A stretch of 64,000 nt of DNA from Atribacter laminatus (GTDB lineage: Bacteria; Atribacterota; Atribacteria; Atribacterales; Atribacteraceae), in contig NZ_CP065383.1 in NCBI RefSeq assembly GCF_015775515.1, positions 1,054,001 through 1,118,000 on the forward strand, written 5' to 3'. A program made the position numbers and the translations under genes. Numbering within the stretch: the stretch's first letter is position 1; each line of letters starts with the position of its first letter. The notes below the pieces were generated by a model. It did no database searches, was not told the DNA's origin, and saw only the letters and a program-made list of their open reading frames with translations. Positions 62,804 through 64,000 of this stretch are shown in pieces.

Positions 62804-63637
62804 ATGAAATTTAGTGTATGTAGTGGAAATTATGGCAGGGAACCATTAGAAAAAATTATTAATAGAGCTGCGGAATTGGAATTTGATGGTGTCGAATTAA
62901 CTGTAGCATTTCATACTCACCCTAGTATTTCTTTTAAGGAAAGGCAGAAAATAAATGGTTATTTTGCAAATGCAGGTATCAAATGTAGTTCGTTACATTT
63001 TATTTTTGATAAGACTGTTAAACTTTCAAGCCAAAACTTTGAAGACATAAAACAAAATATTCTTTATTTTAAGGCAGTTATCGATCTTGCATCAGATTTT
63101 AATACATCAACTATAGTTGTTGGTGGGGGTGGTTCAAGGTCTATAAAAGCTGATCAGACGAGGAGCGAAGTTGAAGATAATTTTGAAAAAATGTTAAGTG
63201 AAGTTGCTGATTATGCTTCTGAAAAAAAGGTAACTCTTTGTTTAGAAGCGCTAAACAGATATGAAACTAATTTCTTAAAAACATTGAAAGAATGTAGTGA
63301 TATTTCATCAAGAATAAAATCACCATATGTAAAAATTATGGGTGATACATATCATATGAATATAGAAGAAGTATCAATAGAAAAAGCAATAATTGAATCA
63401 AAAAATGATCTGGTTCATTTACATTTTGCTGATTCCAATAGAATGTCTCCAGGCGAAGGGCATATTAACTTTTTGGAGGTACTTAAAGCTTTAAAAACAA
63501 TAAAATTTGATGGCTATTGTGCTTTTGAAATATTTGCATTAACACCTGAAAAATTATGTTTTGATTCATTTGAAGAAGCTGATAAACATATGGTTCTAGG
63601 AAAGAAATATATAGATAATTTAGTTACATCAATATAA
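62804..63637 (+). CDS. sugar phosphate isomerase/epimerase (xylose-isomerase-like TIM barrel)
   Basis: A 277-residue TIM-barrel protein. Metal-site candidates follow the family pattern: glutamate in TLCLEALNRYE, aspartate/histidine in IMGDTYHMNIEE, HLHFADSNRMSPGEG and glutamate in YCAFEIF. Members interconvert keto sugars or hydroxypyruvate-like compounds and include inositol-catabolic and D-allulose epimerases. ATG 62804 after GGGAGG. It lies 55 bp after the LacI gene and 17 bp before a Gfo/Idh/MocA gene, a frequent combination in sugar or inositol catabolism. Confidence 0.87.
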   Translation: MKFSVCSGNYGREPLEKIINRAAELEFDGVELTVAFHTHPSISFKERQKINGYFANAGIKCSSLHFIFDKTVKLSSQNFEDIKQNILYFKAVIDLASDFNTSTIVVGGGGSRSIKADQTRSEVEDNFEKMLSEVADYASEKKVTLCLEALNRYETNFLKTLKECSDISSRIKSPYVKIMGDTYHMNIEEVSIEKAIIESKNDLVHLHFADSNRMSPGEGHINFLEVLKALKTIKFDGYCAFEIFALTPEKLCFDSFEEADKHMVLGKKYIDNLVTSI

Positions 63638-63653
63638 AAAGGATTATGCAGAG

Positions 63654-64000
63654 ATGAATAACAAAAAGTTTAAAGTTGGTATCGTAGGTTGTGGGACGAT
63701 TGCACCTTACCATGTTGAAGCTTTTCAAACATTAGAAAATGTTGAGGTTGTTGGTGTTTCTGATGTTAATGAGATGAAGGCTAAAGAACTCTGTAGTAAA
63801 TATAATATTAATTTTTGGACCACTGATTACAGAAAATTACATGATTTAAACTTAGATGTAATTAGCATATGTGTACCCTCTGGTCTACATTATGAAGTTT
63901 CAATTGATGCTATGAAAAAGAAGAAGCATGTCATTGTAGAAAAGCCTTTAGCAATTAATCTTAAACAAGCAGATGAAATGATATTAACATCTGGAAAAGA
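63654..64000 (+). CDS. Gfo/Idh/MocA-family oxidoreductase, N-terminal part; runs off window
   Basis: The visible 115 residues form an NAD(P)-binding Rossmann domain: FKVGIVGCGTIAPYHVEAF, then VVGVSDVNEMKA, SICVPSGLHYEVSIDAM and the family signature VIVEKPLAIN. It would oxidise or reduce a sugar or cyclitol hydroxyl with NAD(P). The ATG at 63654 is followed by an open frame to the right edge. The position after the TIM-barrel isomerase suggests sequential reactions on one substrate. Confidence 0.9.
   Translation, partial: MNNKKFKVGIVGCGTIAPYHVEAFQTLENVEVVGVSDVNEMKAKELCSKYNINFWTTDYRKLHDLNLDVISICVPSGLHYEVSIDAMKKKKHVIVEKPLAINLKQADEMILTSGK

Overview
The window is AT-rich bacterial chromosome from an anaerobe with a didermic-style envelope: lipoproteins, periplasmic binding proteins, and rubrerythrin plus superoxide reductase instead of catalase. 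Gene content and the very abundant mosaic of intergenic palindromes suggest an uncultured-type lineage such as Atribacterota. That placement is inference and was not checked against any database.

Layout. (1) 1-8200: the 3' end of an asparagine synthetase gene; a tandem block of dispersed repeats cut by an IS481-type element (1236-2541); corA; then an unusual methyltransferase/ATP-grasp fusion followed by an aldo/keto reductase. (2) 8200-13300: a carbohydrate block with a URO-D-like protein overlapping a ROK kinase, nagA, and an FGGY kinase. (3) 14000-24760: the origin-proximal housekeeping cluster rpmH-rnpA-yidD-yidC-jag-mnmE, convergent rsmG, an AT-rich gap with DnaA boxes and a perfect parS palindrome, trmI, parA-parB and an M23 peptidase. 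mnmG and dnaA, usual members of this neighbourhood, are not present. (4) 25800-46900: mostly metabolic operons (SIS isomerase + PfkB kinase; TIM-barrel protein + hydroxyacid dehydrogenase; a sugar ABC transporter flanked by two URO-D paralogues), oxygen defence (rubrerythrin, superoxide reductase), a CDF metal exporter, a CPBP protease, a baeRF protein and lipoproteins, separated by long repeat islands.

(5) 47057-55586: an integrated element of about 8.5 kb in tRNA-His(GTG), bounded by a perfect 97-bp direct repeat. It has its own integrase, an excisionase-like HTH protein, a prim-pol/RecA-like replication protein whose disordered tail is encoded by an array of a 9-bp iteron-like sequence in both orientations, a small protein ending in a sliding-clamp-binding motif, a GTG-started Cro-like regulator behind a strong terminator, a terminase-small-subunit-like HTH protein, and four tiny overlapping or adjacent genes whose products share an N-terminal RIKxLE-type motif. 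No capsid, portal, relaxase or conjugation gene is visible, so it looks like a replicating satellite or integrated plasmid. This is the most novel part of the window.

(6) 55600-64000: a lipoprotein, a HicB-like ORF with an apparent frameshift, a MntA/HepT toxin-antitoxin pair, a family-3 binding protein, a decayed IS256-family element, and the start of a LacI-regulated sugar or polyol cluster (LacI regulator with an operator-like palindrome at its own promoter, a TIM-barrel isomerase, a Gfo/Idh/MocA oxidoreductase running off the end).

The repeat islands fill nearly every long chromosomal gap but I saw none inside the tRNA-His element, consistent with its later arrival.
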